DNA of 54,929 bases from JAGXLP01 sp964649445 (GTDB lineage Bacteria; Bipolaricaulota; Bipolaricaulia; M55B111): the NCBI GenBank assembly GCA_964649445.1, contig CAZYPS010000005.1, positions 1 to 54,929 of the forward strand, in the 5' to 3' direction. The first letter of the stretch is position 1. Each line of letters starts with the position of its first letter. Below the pieces are notes generated by a model that saw only the letters and a program-made list of their open reading frames with translations, was not told where the DNA came from and made no database searches. This document shows, in pieces, positions 16,854 through 24,554 of this stretch. The position numbers were made by a program, and so were the translations under genes.

Positions 16854-18392
16854 ATGGCCATTGCTGAAAGGCTTTCAGGCCAGGAGTTCGATCTAGCGGT
16901 AATTGGTGGTGGGATTACGGGTGCCGGTGTAGCCCGGGATGCCTCGATGCGGGGACTGGACGTCGTTCTTCTGGAAAAGGATGACTTTGCTCAGGGGACC
17001 AGTAGCCGATCTACAAAACTGGTTCACGGGGGATTGAGATATCTGGAAAATTACGACTTCGGACTGGTTCACGAAGCGCTCAGGGAACGTAAGATATTGT
17101 TAAATATCGCCTCTCATCTAGTTTACCCTTCAAAGTTTTTCTTTCCCGTTTACGAAGAATCCCGCGTGTTTCCTCTTCAGCTCCGAGCCGGTCTCGTACT
17201 TTACGACCTGCTTGCCTGGGGGAGAGGGTTAGGCAGCCACGAGTTCATCAGTCCCGAGGAAACGAGAGAAGTTTTTCCGGGGTTAAAAAAGAATGGCTTG
17301 AGGGCGACTGGAGTATACTACGACTGCCAGATGGATGATTCCAGGTTAGTATTGAGTAACGTTCTGGATTCTGTAGCCCGAGGGGCGGAAGTAGCGAATT
17401 ACGCAAAAGTATCCGACGTCGAGCGTTCAGGGGAGCGGGGAAACTGGACGCTCGAGGTCAGAGATAAGCTAAAGGAAACTCAGTTCTCACTGGAAGCAAA
17501 AAAGGTAGTTAATGCAACCGGACCGTGGTCCGACGATATTGCGGAGAGCTGGAGACAAGAGGGAAGCCGGTTTTTGAGGCCGACAAAAGGAGCTCATCTC
17601 ATATTACCTCCGCTGGGGACAGAGATCGCTGGCTTCTTTCCCTCAATCCATGACGATCGTCTATTTTTTGTCATTCCCTGGGAGAAAAAAACACTGGTAG
17701 GAACGACGGATACGGATTTTTCCGGAAATCCTGATCAGCTGACCGTTAATAGCGAAGAAAGGGAATATTTACTGTCGAACGTAAACCATTACCTGGACGA
17801 AGTGGAATTTGAAGAATCCGACGTGCTGGCAGAATTTGCGGGACTAAGGCCGCTCTATTCCACTGCCAGGGGCGAAGTAGAGGAGTCGAAAGTATCCCGC
17901 GACCACGAAATTTTGGTTGAGAGGGACTCGATTTTTACGATCATCGGGGGCAAATATACGACTTATCGCGCAATGGCGGAAGAAGCCCTGGATTTGATGG
18001 GATCAGCCGGAAAAAGCTCTACCGGCGAGGAAAAGCTTCCGGGAGCGTGGAGAAAAGACCGGGAAAAGCAAAATCTAAAAACGAATATTCTCGAAAATTA
18101 TTCCCTGTCGGAAGCGCAGGTTGAGAACTTGTTGAATAAATACGGGACAAAAGCGAAAGAAGTTCTAGAAAGTTCGGATAAATATCCGGATTTTGACAAA
18201 CCGATAGGGGACTCTGAAGTACCGATAAGGGCTCAGGTTTATTATGCCGCGACCAGCGAATTTGCCCGGACCGCGGAGGACGTGATAAGACGAAGGACCG
18301 GATTGTTTATGCGGGAAGATGAGGAAAAGGATGAAGTTGAACGATTACTGGAAGAAGTTAACGGCAGTGAGGTTGAAGTAAAGAGAGGATAG
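16854..18392 (+). CDS. glpD: Glycerol-3-phosphate dehydrogenase, GlpD family
   Basis: 512 residues from ATG 16854, preceded by GGGAGGGTGG. An upstream in-frame start at 16779 would overlap the DUF1667 gene and is unlikely. The FAD motif is DLAVIGGGITGAGVARDAS. The GlpD/GlpA signatures GTSSRSTKLVHGGLRYLE and GGKYTTYRAMAEEALDL are present, and a C-terminal helical domain follows. GlpD is a membrane-associated, quinone-linked dehydrogenase converting G3P to dihydroxyacetone phosphate. Having GlpD in the same operon as the GlpA-GlpB-DUF1667 set gives the cell two electron routes from G3P. Confidence 0.9.
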   Translation: MAIAERLSGQEFDLAVIGGGITGAGVARDASMRGLDVVLLEKDDFAQGTSSRSTKLVHGGLRYLENYDFGLVHEALRERKILLNIASHLVYPSKFFFPVYEESRVFPLQLRAGLVLYDLLAWGRGLGSHEFISPEETREVFPGLKKNGLRATGVYYDCQMDDSRLVLSNVLDSVARGAEVANYAKVSDVERSGERGNWTLEVRDKLKETQFSLEAKKVVNATGPWSDDIAESWRQEGSRFLRPTKGAHLILPPLGTEIAGFFPSIHDDRLFFVIPWEKKTLVGTTDTDFSGNPDQLTVNSEEREYLLSNVNHYLDEVEFEESDVLAEFAGLRPLYSTARGEVEESKVSRDHEILVERDSIFTIIGGKYTTYRAMAEEALDLMGSAGKSSTGEEKLPGAWRKDREKQNLKTNILENYSLSEAQVENLLNKYGTKAKEVLESSDKYPDFDKPIGDSEVPIRAQVYYAATSEFARTAEDVIRRRTGLFMREDEEKDEVERLLEEVNGSEVEVKRG

Positions 18393-18434
18393 TGTGTTGG
18401 TTTTTTAATTCTGTAGTTCAAAAACAAATCGGAG

Positions 18435-19940
18435 GTGGGCACAGTTAGTACTGAAAAGTTCGTCGGAGCGATCGACCAGGGGACGACAGGAACAAGATTC
18501 ATAATATTTGACCACGAGGGCAAACAGATAAGCTCGGCTTATAGAGAACACGAACAAATCTATCCCGAGCCGGGCTGGGTTGAACACGACCCTCAGGAGA
18601 TCTGGATAAATTTAGGGGTAGTGACTCAGGAAGCCCTGAATAAGGCAGGGTTAAAGTCGAGCGATCTTGTGGCTGTGGGAATTACTAATCAGAGAGAAAC
18701 GGTCTTTACCTGGGATGAAGATGGTGTACCCCTTCATAACGGAATCGTTTGGCAGGACCGCCGGACCGCCGACCGGTGCGAAGAGCTGGAGGGAACCAGC
18801 GTAGAACGGGCAGTTGAAGGAAAAACGGGGCTCCGGCTGGATCCTTATTTTTCCGCCACCAAAATAGAGTGGCTCCTGGAAAACGTGGACGGACTCCAGG
18901 ATGAAATGAAAAGAGGCGAAGTTCACTTTGGTACTATCGAGTCCTGGCTCATCTGGAAGCTAACGGGGGGCGAGGTCTACGTTACGGATCATACAAATGC
19001 ATCGCGTACGATGTTGTTCGATATCAGAGAAAAAGACTGGGACCCGGAACTGCTGGATTCTTTCGGTGTACTGAGAAATTGCCTGCCCGATCCGGTAGAA
19101 AACGTAGAAGTCTACGGAGAGGTTAGTAGTTTGGACTCGTTGAAAGGAGTGCCGATTGGTGCCGCTCTGGGCGACCAACAGGCAGCTCTATTCGGTCAGG
19201 GTTGCTACAGTCCGGGGGAGGGGAAGAACACGTACGGTACAGGGTCTTTCTTGCTGGTAAACATCGGAGACGAACCGGATTTTGGAGATAAATTGCTTAC
19301 CACGATAGGTTTTTCTTCCGAGGGAGAAACGAATTACGCTCTTGAAGGTTCGATTTATTCGACAGGAGCGACGATTCAGTGGCTTAGAGATGGTTTGGAT
19401 ATTGTCGACGAGGCGGCCGAAAGTGAAGGGCTGGCCGAAAGCCTGGATGGAAACGACGGAGTATATTTAGTCCCTGCTTTTGCGGGTCTTGGAGCTCCGC
19501 ACTGGGATTCCAACGCTCGGGGAACCATTGTCGGACTAACGAGAGGAAGCGACGAAAGACACCTGGCGAGAGCGGGCCTGGAATCTATTGCCTATCAGGT
19601 TGAAGACGTGTTGCGGGCAATGAGGGAAGAAACGGACCAGGAACTTGCCGAGCTCAGGGTCGACGGTGGAGCTGCCGAGAACGAATTTCTCTGTCAGTTC
19701 CAGAGCGATATTTCCTCCCTTCCCGTGTTGAGAACGGGAATTTTTGAATCTTCCGCCCTCGGTGCGGCCTACGGAGCCGGATTGGCAGTCGAATTCTGGA
19801 ATGATCTGGAAGAACTGGAAGGGTTGATTGAAGCAAAGAACAACCAGAGATTCCAGCCCAGCATGGAAGAAGATCAAAGAAACAAATTATACGAAAAGTG
19901 GAAAGAGGCAGTGGAAAGGGCAAAAGATTGGGATTTGTGA
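18435..19940 (+). CDS. glpK: Glycerol kinase
   Basis: About 501 residues of FGGY-family kinase. Motifs are AIDQGTTGTRFIIFDHEGK near the N-terminus, HNGIVWQDRRT, GAALGDQQAALFGQGC, YGTGSFLLVNIG and GLGAPHWDSNARGTIVGLTRG. It phosphorylates glycerol to G3P with ATP in the cytoplasm. The start is uncertain: the only usual start codon before the conserved region is GTG 18435, which overlaps the SD GGAGG (18431-18435), while the codon at normal SD distance (18444) is GTT. It follows glpD by 42 bp and probably shares its transcript. Confidence 0.9.
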   Translation: MGTVSTEKFVGAIDQGTTGTRFIIFDHEGKQISSAYREHEQIYPEPGWVEHDPQEIWINLGVVTQEALNKAGLKSSDLVAVGITNQRETVFTWDEDGVPLHNGIVWQDRRTADRCEELEGTSVERAVEGKTGLRLDPYFSATKIEWLLENVDGLQDEMKRGEVHFGTIESWLIWKLTGGEVYVTDHTNASRTMLFDIREKDWDPELLDSFGVLRNCLPDPVENVEVYGEVSSLDSLKGVPIGAALGDQQAALFGQGCYSPGEGKNTYGTGSFLLVNIGDEPDFGDKLLTTIGFSSEGETNYALEGSIYSTGATIQWLRDGLDIVDEAAESEGLAESLDGNDGVYLVPAFAGLGAPHWDSNARGTIVGLTRGSDERHLARAGLESIAYQVEDVLRAMREETDQELAELRVDGGAAENEFLCQFQSDISSLPVLRTGIFESSALGAAYGAGLAVEFWNDLEELEGLIEAKNNQRFQPSMEEDQRNKLYEKWKEAVERAKDWDL

Positions 19941-20228
19941 ATATATACTCATTATTATTTTCGATAATTTTCGCTTTGCTTGATAATTAATTGTTTTTTT
20001 GTTAAATTCGTTTTAATAGTGAAGGTTATCAAATTGCCGGGCAATGAGAAGACGGGAAGAAGCGGGATTTAGTAAAGATAGTAAGCCTTCTTTGATGAGA
20101 AAAATATTTCATTAGATAACTTATACTGTAAGGTGATAACAACCGCATCGAATAGTTAAATACTTTTCTGGTTAATAAAATTAGTAAATTAAATAAAAGA
20201 ACTTAATTTTTACCTAGGAGGCCCTTTT
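19941..20228. other. Intergenic region before the glycerol importer operon
   Basis: 288 bp of AT-rich DNA with no gene. Two ATTTTCG direct repeats lie at 19957-19963 and 19967-19973, exactly 10 bp apart; the first continues as ATTTTCGATAA, close to the half-operator of enterobacterial GlpR. I see no convincing terminator after glpK. The SD of the next gene (AGGAGG) is at its right edge. Confidence 0.45.
19957..19973 (+). promoter_or_regulatory. Candidate GlpR/DeoR-type operator
   Basis: ATTTTCG occurs twice (19957-19963, 19967-19973) in helical phase. The same heptamer or its complement occurs upstream of glpA (13697-13703) and twice upstream of ugpQ (42476-42482, 42490-42496). Confidence 0.4.
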
Positions 20229-21344
20229 ATGGGAATTAAGGCATCGAGCCTTTCCAAAAATTACGGGTCGGAGGTAGTTTTAAAAGACCTTGACCTGACG
20301 GTTCCCGATAATAGCTTCACAAGTATCGTAGCTCCAACCGGAGCCGGGAAGACGACTCTGTTACGTATAATGGCCGGAGTGGAAACTCCGACGAGCGGAA
20401 GGGTCTACTACAATGATAGGGACGTGACGGATGTTTCCGTCCAGAACAGAGACATTTCCATGGTCTACCAGCAGTTCATCAATTATCCTTCTCTATCTAT
20501 TTATGAAAACATAGCCTCCCCTTTAAGGGTTTCGGACGAAAGTCTCACGGAAGACGAAATCGACTCCCGAGTTCACGAGGTTGCGGAACTGTTAAATATT
20601 CAGGGACTTCTGGACCACCTTCCCGAAGAGGCCAGTGGGGGAGAGAAGCAACGTACGGCTATTGCTCGGGCTCTGATAAAAAAGCCTCAGTTCACCTTCC
20701 TTGACGAACCCCTGGCAAATCTCGACTACAAGCTGAGAGAAGAGTTGCGGAGTCAATTTCAGGTTATTTTTAAGGAAGAACAAAGTACTTTCATCTACGC
20801 TACTCCAGCTCCGGAAGATGCATTATCAATGTCTACCCATATAGGATTTCTCCACGAAAAGGATATTTTACAGTTCGGGGAGATAGAGGAGGTTTATTAC
20901 CATCCGGATTACGTTGAGGTAGGATCTTATTTGAATGAACCTCCGATGAATATTCTTACTTCGGAACTGGTGGAGAACGAGGAAGGTCAATATTTTCGGG
21001 TCAGTGACGAATTGAGGGTCAAAGCTTTTGATCTGGATAAACTGGAGACCGGCAGGCATTATCTCCTGGGAGTTAGGCCTCAGGACCTGGAGATAGGGGA
21101 ATTTGAAGGAAACGTCACTTTCGAAACTGTAGTTTCGTTTAACGAGATCGTGGGGTCGACAACAACTCTCCATTCCGATCACGAAGGTCAGGAGATAATT
21201 ATTTTTGCTCCCGAACCCAAACACCGACCGGAAGGCGAAAAACTCACTCTGTCTCTGGATCCTCAGAAGCTATACGTGTTTGATGAGGAGACCAGTGAAT
21301 TGGTAACTCAGGGCACCAAAACGACCTTAGGAGAAAAGAAGTGA
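20229..21344 (+). CDS. glpS: Glycerol ABC importer ATPase GlpS-type
   Basis: 371 residues, ATG after AGGAGGC. ABC ATPase with Walker A APTGAGKTT (about residues 36-44), Q-loop VYQQF, signature SGGEKQR, Walker B FTFLDEPLANLD, and a C-terminal TOBE-type regulatory domain. The switch region reads FIYATPAPEDA, with no H-loop histidine; this matches what is typical of GlpS, whose partner GlpT supplies the functional histidine. It works with GlpT on the GlpP-GlpQ channel to import glycerol. First gene of the six-gene glpSTPQUV operon. Confidence 0.88.
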   Translation: MGIKASSLSKNYGSEVVLKDLDLTVPDNSFTSIVAPTGAGKTTLLRIMAGVETPTSGRVYYNDRDVTDVSVQNRDISMVYQQFINYPSLSIYENIASPLRVSDESLTEDEIDSRVHEVAELLNIQGLLDHLPEEASGGEKQRTAIARALIKKPQFTFLDEPLANLDYKLREELRSQFQVIFKEEQSTFIYATPAPEDALSMSTHIGFLHEKDILQFGEIEEVYYHPDYVEVGSYLNEPPMNILTSELVENEEGQYFRVSDELRVKAFDLDKLETGRHYLLGVRPQDLEIGEFEGNVTFETVVSFNEIVGSTTTLHSDHEGQEIIIFAPEPKHRPEGEKLTLSLDPQKLYVFDEETSELVTQGTKTTLGEKK

Positions 21345-21350
21345 TATTTT

Positions 21351-22454
21351 ATGTCCAAGATAGAGTTGCAAAACATAACCCATATTTATCAGTCGGGTGG
21401 CGAGGAAACGGTTGCGGTAAGAGATGTGAACTTAACCCTCGAAGAAGGAACTTCCAATGCCTTGATCGGCCCTTCCGGCTGTGGAAAGACAACTCTGCTC
21501 AATATTATCTCCGGTTTGTTAACACCTACGGAAGGGAAGGTGTTAATAGACGGAAACGATGTAACGGAACTACCTCCTCAGGAGAGGGATATCGCACAGG
21601 TCTTCCAGTTTCCCGTCGTCTACGATTCCATGTCCGTCTACGGAAACCTGGCTTTTCCGCTTAAAAACAGGGGAGTTCCCGGGAAAGAGATAGAAGAACG
21701 GGTTCACGAGACTGCGGAGCTTCTGGGGCTGGAGGATAGATTAGACAAGAACCCGGGCAATTTCGGGCCGGAATGGAGTCAGTTGGTTTCTCTTGGCAGG
21801 GGGATTATCCGGCACGACACGACGGCATTGCTGTTCGATGAACCGATGACCGACGTGGACCCCAGCAGAAAACTCACACTGCGACGACGAGTTAGCCAGG
21901 CTCAGAAAAGATTGAAAGTTACTTCTCTTTACGTGACTCACGACCAGCACGAAGCACTTACTTTTGCTGAAAAAGCGGCCGTAATGAATAAAGGTAGAAT
22001 TGTCCAGTACGGGACACCCGAAGAGTTGTACGCCGAACCAGTATCAACTTTCGTCGGTAATTTTATCGGTAGTCCGGGGATGAATTTTGTCAACTGCGAA
22101 GTCGTGGACAGTAAGCTGAAGATCGGGGACTTTGATGTGCCCATTTCTGATAAACTTAGTGACTCTCTGGATTTCGACGGGAACGACTTAGAGCTTGGGA
22201 TTAGACCTCATCTAATAGATATATCGGAAGAGCGCGAGGAAGGTAAATCCATTCCCGCCACGGTTACGCTCACCGAACACCTGGGGAGTCATCAGATTGT
22301 TACGCTTGAAATCGAGAGTCTGGGCAAGAAATTAAAGGCCGAGTTACCGCTGGAGAAAAAAGTAAAAGTTGGGAAAAAAATGTATATTGGTCTGGATTCC
22401 GAGAATGTCAGGGTGTTTCGTGCCGGACAGGCAGTTGAAGGTATGAAAGAATAA
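21351..22454 (+). CDS. glpT: Glycerol ABC importer ATPase GlpT-type
   Basis: 367 residues, 6 bp after glpS. Walker A is GPSGCGKTT, the Q-loop VFQFPV, Walker B ALLFDEPMTDVD, and the H-loop YVTHDQHEALTF is intact, followed by a C-terminal TOBE domain. The usual LSGGQ signature is replaced by FGPEWSQLVSLGRG. In the GlpS-GlpT heterodimer this would leave one canonical ATP site (GlpT Walker A and H-loop with GlpS signature) and one degenerate site. This GlpT is the ATPase, not the unrelated G3P antiporter of the same name in E. coli. Confidence 0.88.
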   Translation: MSKIELQNITHIYQSGGEETVAVRDVNLTLEEGTSNALIGPSGCGKTTLLNIISGLLTPTEGKVLIDGNDVTELPPQERDIAQVFQFPVVYDSMSVYGNLAFPLKNRGVPGKEIEERVHETAELLGLEDRLDKNPGNFGPEWSQLVSLGRGIIRHDTTALLFDEPMTDVDPSRKLTLRRRVSQAQKRLKVTSLYVTHDQHEALTFAEKAAVMNKGRIVQYGTPEELYAEPVSTFVGNFIGSPGMNFVNCEVVDSKLKIGDFDVPISDKLSDSLDFDGNDLELGIRPHLIDISEEREEGKSIPATVTLTEHLGSHQIVTLEIESLGKKLKAELPLEKKVKVGKKMYIGLDSENVRVFRAGQAVEGMKE

Positions 22455-22496
22455 CTTTGGGCAAAAATTACTTCTCTCTACCGAAGAGGAGGTCCG

Positions 22497-23360
22497 ATGA
22501 AAAATAGAGCCTGGTGGTTTCTGTTACCCGCATTAGCAGTAATGTCTCTCAGCGCTTTTATACCCTTGATGACGGTAATTAATTACGCTCAGTATTCTGT
22601 ATTCCCTGGCTCCGCTCCTCAATTTGTCGGGATGGAAAACTTTGCGGAAGTGCTGGGGGATCCGGTATTCCTTGGCTCATTGAGGAGGCAGGTTTTATTC
22701 AGTCTGGAAGTATTGCTCATTGAGATACCCCTAGGCCTGGCGATTGCACTTGCCCTGCCGAAGAAAGGAAAATGGGTCGGCTGGAGTCTGGTATTACTGG
22801 GTATTCCCCTTCTCATCCCCTGGAATGTAGTAGGGATTATCTGGAGGGTATTTACGAGATCCGACCTTGGGGCAGTGCCAAAGATGCTGGAGTGGCTCGG
22901 GTACGTAAGTTACAACGCCTCTTCTAATCCGGGAGACGCCTGGTGGACGGTTCTAGCTATGGACGTCTGGCACTGGACTCCTCTGGTGGTCCTATTGTGT
23001 TATGCCGGACTTCAGGCTATACCGGAGGAATATTATCGAGCAGCCAAAATAGACGGGGCTTCGGCCTGGTCCACTTTTAGGTACGTGACTTTGCCTAAGT
23101 TAAGACACGCTCTAATATTGGCCGTTTTGCTTCGGTTTATGGATTCGTTCAAAATCTACGCCGAACCCTTCCAGTTAACCGGTGGCGGACCGGGGAACTC
23201 GACTACGTTTCTAAGCATTTTTACTTCGAGAAAAGCAATAGGCGGGTTTAATATGGGATACGGAGCAGCGGTTTCGATTATTTACTTCTTCCTGGTAATT
23301 CTTCTGTCCTGGTTGCTCTATACGATAATGCTTAACGTAGGAGGAGGTAGTACCAGATGA
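22497..23360 (+). CDS. glpP: Glycerol ABC importer permease GlpP-type
   Basis: 287 residues, with AGGAGG a few bases before the ATG. MalF-type permease with six membrane segments. The EAA loop is EEYYRAAKIDGASAWSTFRY, with TLPKLR after it, and a PFQLTGGGPGNST motif sits near the end. It forms the channel with GlpQ, whose start codon overlaps its stop. Confidence 0.88.
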   Translation: MKNRAWWFLLPALAVMSLSAFIPLMTVINYAQYSVFPGSAPQFVGMENFAEVLGDPVFLGSLRRQVLFSLEVLLIEIPLGLAIALALPKKGKWVGWSLVLLGIPLLIPWNVVGIIWRVFTRSDLGAVPKMLEWLGYVSYNASSNPGDAWWTVLAMDVWHWTPLVVLLCYAGLQAIPEEYYRAAKIDGASAWSTFRYVTLPKLRHALILAVLLRFMDSFKIYAEPFQLTGGGPGNSTTFLSIFTSRKAIGGFNMGYGAAVSIIYFFLVILLSWLLYTIMLNVGGGSTR

Positions 23361-24154
23361 AAAAGCGAAACTTTGCCGTCTGGATTTATTTTGCTTTCCT
23401 GATGATGCCTCTTTACTGGATGTTGAATACCTCGTTCAAAACGAACGACGAAATTCTCAATTATCTCCACTGGTACCCTCACGATTTTACGGTCCAGAAT
23501 TACGTGACGATATTTACATCACCGTTCTGGAGAAGGGGTTTTCTGAACTCGATTGCTTTTGTATCCATGAATGTTGCCATTGTCATAGTAGCTGCCGTTC
23601 CTGCTGCTTACGCGTTTTCCCGCTGGAACTTTAGGGGTGATAAACACCTCTTTTTCTGGCTGTTAACGAATCGAATGGCTCCTCCGGCAGCGTTTATCGT
23701 TCCGTTCTTCGCGCTTTACTCGAATATCGGTCTATTTGATACGCATATAGCTGTGGCCCTGGCACACGCTTTGTTTAACCTGCCCCTTGCCATCTGGATT
23801 CTGGAAGGATTTATGTCGGGAATCCCCCGGCAAATAGATGAAACCGCTTTCGTGGATGGGTATAGTTTCCCGCGATTTTTCTGGAAGATATTCTTTCCCT
23901 TAATTTCCCAGGGCATAGCTGTCTCCGCCTTTTTCGTTTTTCTGTTTTCCTGGGTCGAGTTGTTGCTGGCCAGAACCCTGACTTCCACGGTAGCCAAGCC
24001 GATAACAGTTACGCTTTCCCGAAGTCTCGGGGCCGGAGGCTGGGACTGGGGAGTTCTGGCGGCGGCCGGAGTTTTGACGATGATACCCGGTGGCCTCGTG
24101 GTCTACTTCATCAGGAATCTCATGGCTAAAGGGTTTGCGATGGGGAGGGTTTAA
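23357..24154 (+). CDS. glpQ: Glycerol ABC importer permease GlpQ-type
   Basis: 265 residues. Its ATG overlaps the glpP stop (ATGA), giving translational coupling. MalG-type permease with six membrane segments and a coupling loop DETAFVDGYSFPRFFWKIFF. It pairs with GlpP. The symbol is that of the ABC glycerol system and does not mean the periplasmic phosphodiesterase of E. coli. Confidence 0.87.
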   Translation: MKKRNFAVWIYFAFLMMPLYWMLNTSFKTNDEILNYLHWYPHDFTVQNYVTIFTSPFWRRGFLNSIAFVSMNVAIVIVAAVPAAYAFSRWNFRGDKHLFFWLLTNRMAPPAAFIVPFFALYSNIGLFDTHIAVALAHALFNLPLAIWILEGFMSGIPRQIDETAFVDGYSFPRFFWKIFFPLISQGIAVSAFFVFLFSWVELLLARTLTSTVAKPITVTLSRSLGAGGWDWGVLAAAGVLTMIPGGLVVYFIRNLMAKGFAMGRV

Positions 24155-24156
24155 TA

Positions 24157-24432
24157 ATGGGCTGGATGCGCTGGACTTTACCGTCGGCTTGTTTCTTTGG
24201 CAGTATAGTTGCGATGTTAATTTTCCTTGCCTTCTACGATACCCGGTCTCCCGGCTATCCCCGGAAAGGGCTTTTGCCAATTAAGACCACCCGGGGAGAT
24301 AGAGTATTCATGAGCCTGCTGGCTCTAGGGTCAACTGTATTTATTTGGCTTGCAGTGGTGCCCTCTATGTCTCTCTGGTGGGCAATGGGTATTTCGGCGG
24401 TTGAGGCAGCAATAATCCTTAGGTGGTTCTGA
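24157..24432 (+). CDS. glpU: Small membrane protein of the glycerol importer, GlpU/DUF2160
   Basis: 91 residues, starting 2 bp after the glpQ stop. Two hydrophobic stretches flank a short loop (FYDTRSPGYPRKGLLPIKT). A small two- or three-helix membrane protein at this place between the permeases and binding protein is the hallmark of GlpSTPQUV operons. Its exact role is not established in the family; it probably assists assembly or activity of the complex. Confidence 0.82.
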   Translation: MGWMRWTLPSACFFGSIVAMLIFLAFYDTRSPGYPRKGLLPIKTTRGDRVFMSLLALGSTVFIWLAVVPSMSLWWAMGISAVEAAIILRWF

Positions 24433-24454
24433 GGTAAAATAACTCGATCCGGAT

Positions 24455-24466
24455 AGGAGGTGGTAA
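24455..24466 (+). promoter_or_regulatory. SD-like leader motif AGGAGGTGGTAA
   Basis: A strong SD-like sequence 89 nt ahead of the glpV start. No real gene begins at it (the only frame, from GTG, is three codons). The identical 12-mer occurs at 26641-26652 ahead of the next binding-protein gene. Confidence 0.5.
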
Positions 24467-24477
24467 ATTAATTAAAG

Positions 24478-24540
24478 AATTTTGTCATTTCAGGCTGATG
24501 AAACCAGGAAACCCAAATAACTCTTAAGTTATTCAAAATT
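24478..24540 (+). promoter_or_regulatory. Structured leader in front of glpV
   Basis: AATTTTG (24478-24484) pairs with CAAAATT (24534-24540). Inside are two small hairpins, TTTCA/TGAAA (24488-24492, 24499-24503) and AATAAC/GTTATT (24516-24521, 24528-24533). The fold ends right at the SD AAAGGAGGG of glpV and leaves it exposed. Confidence 0.4.
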
Positions 24541-24554
24541 AAAGGAGGGTAAAA

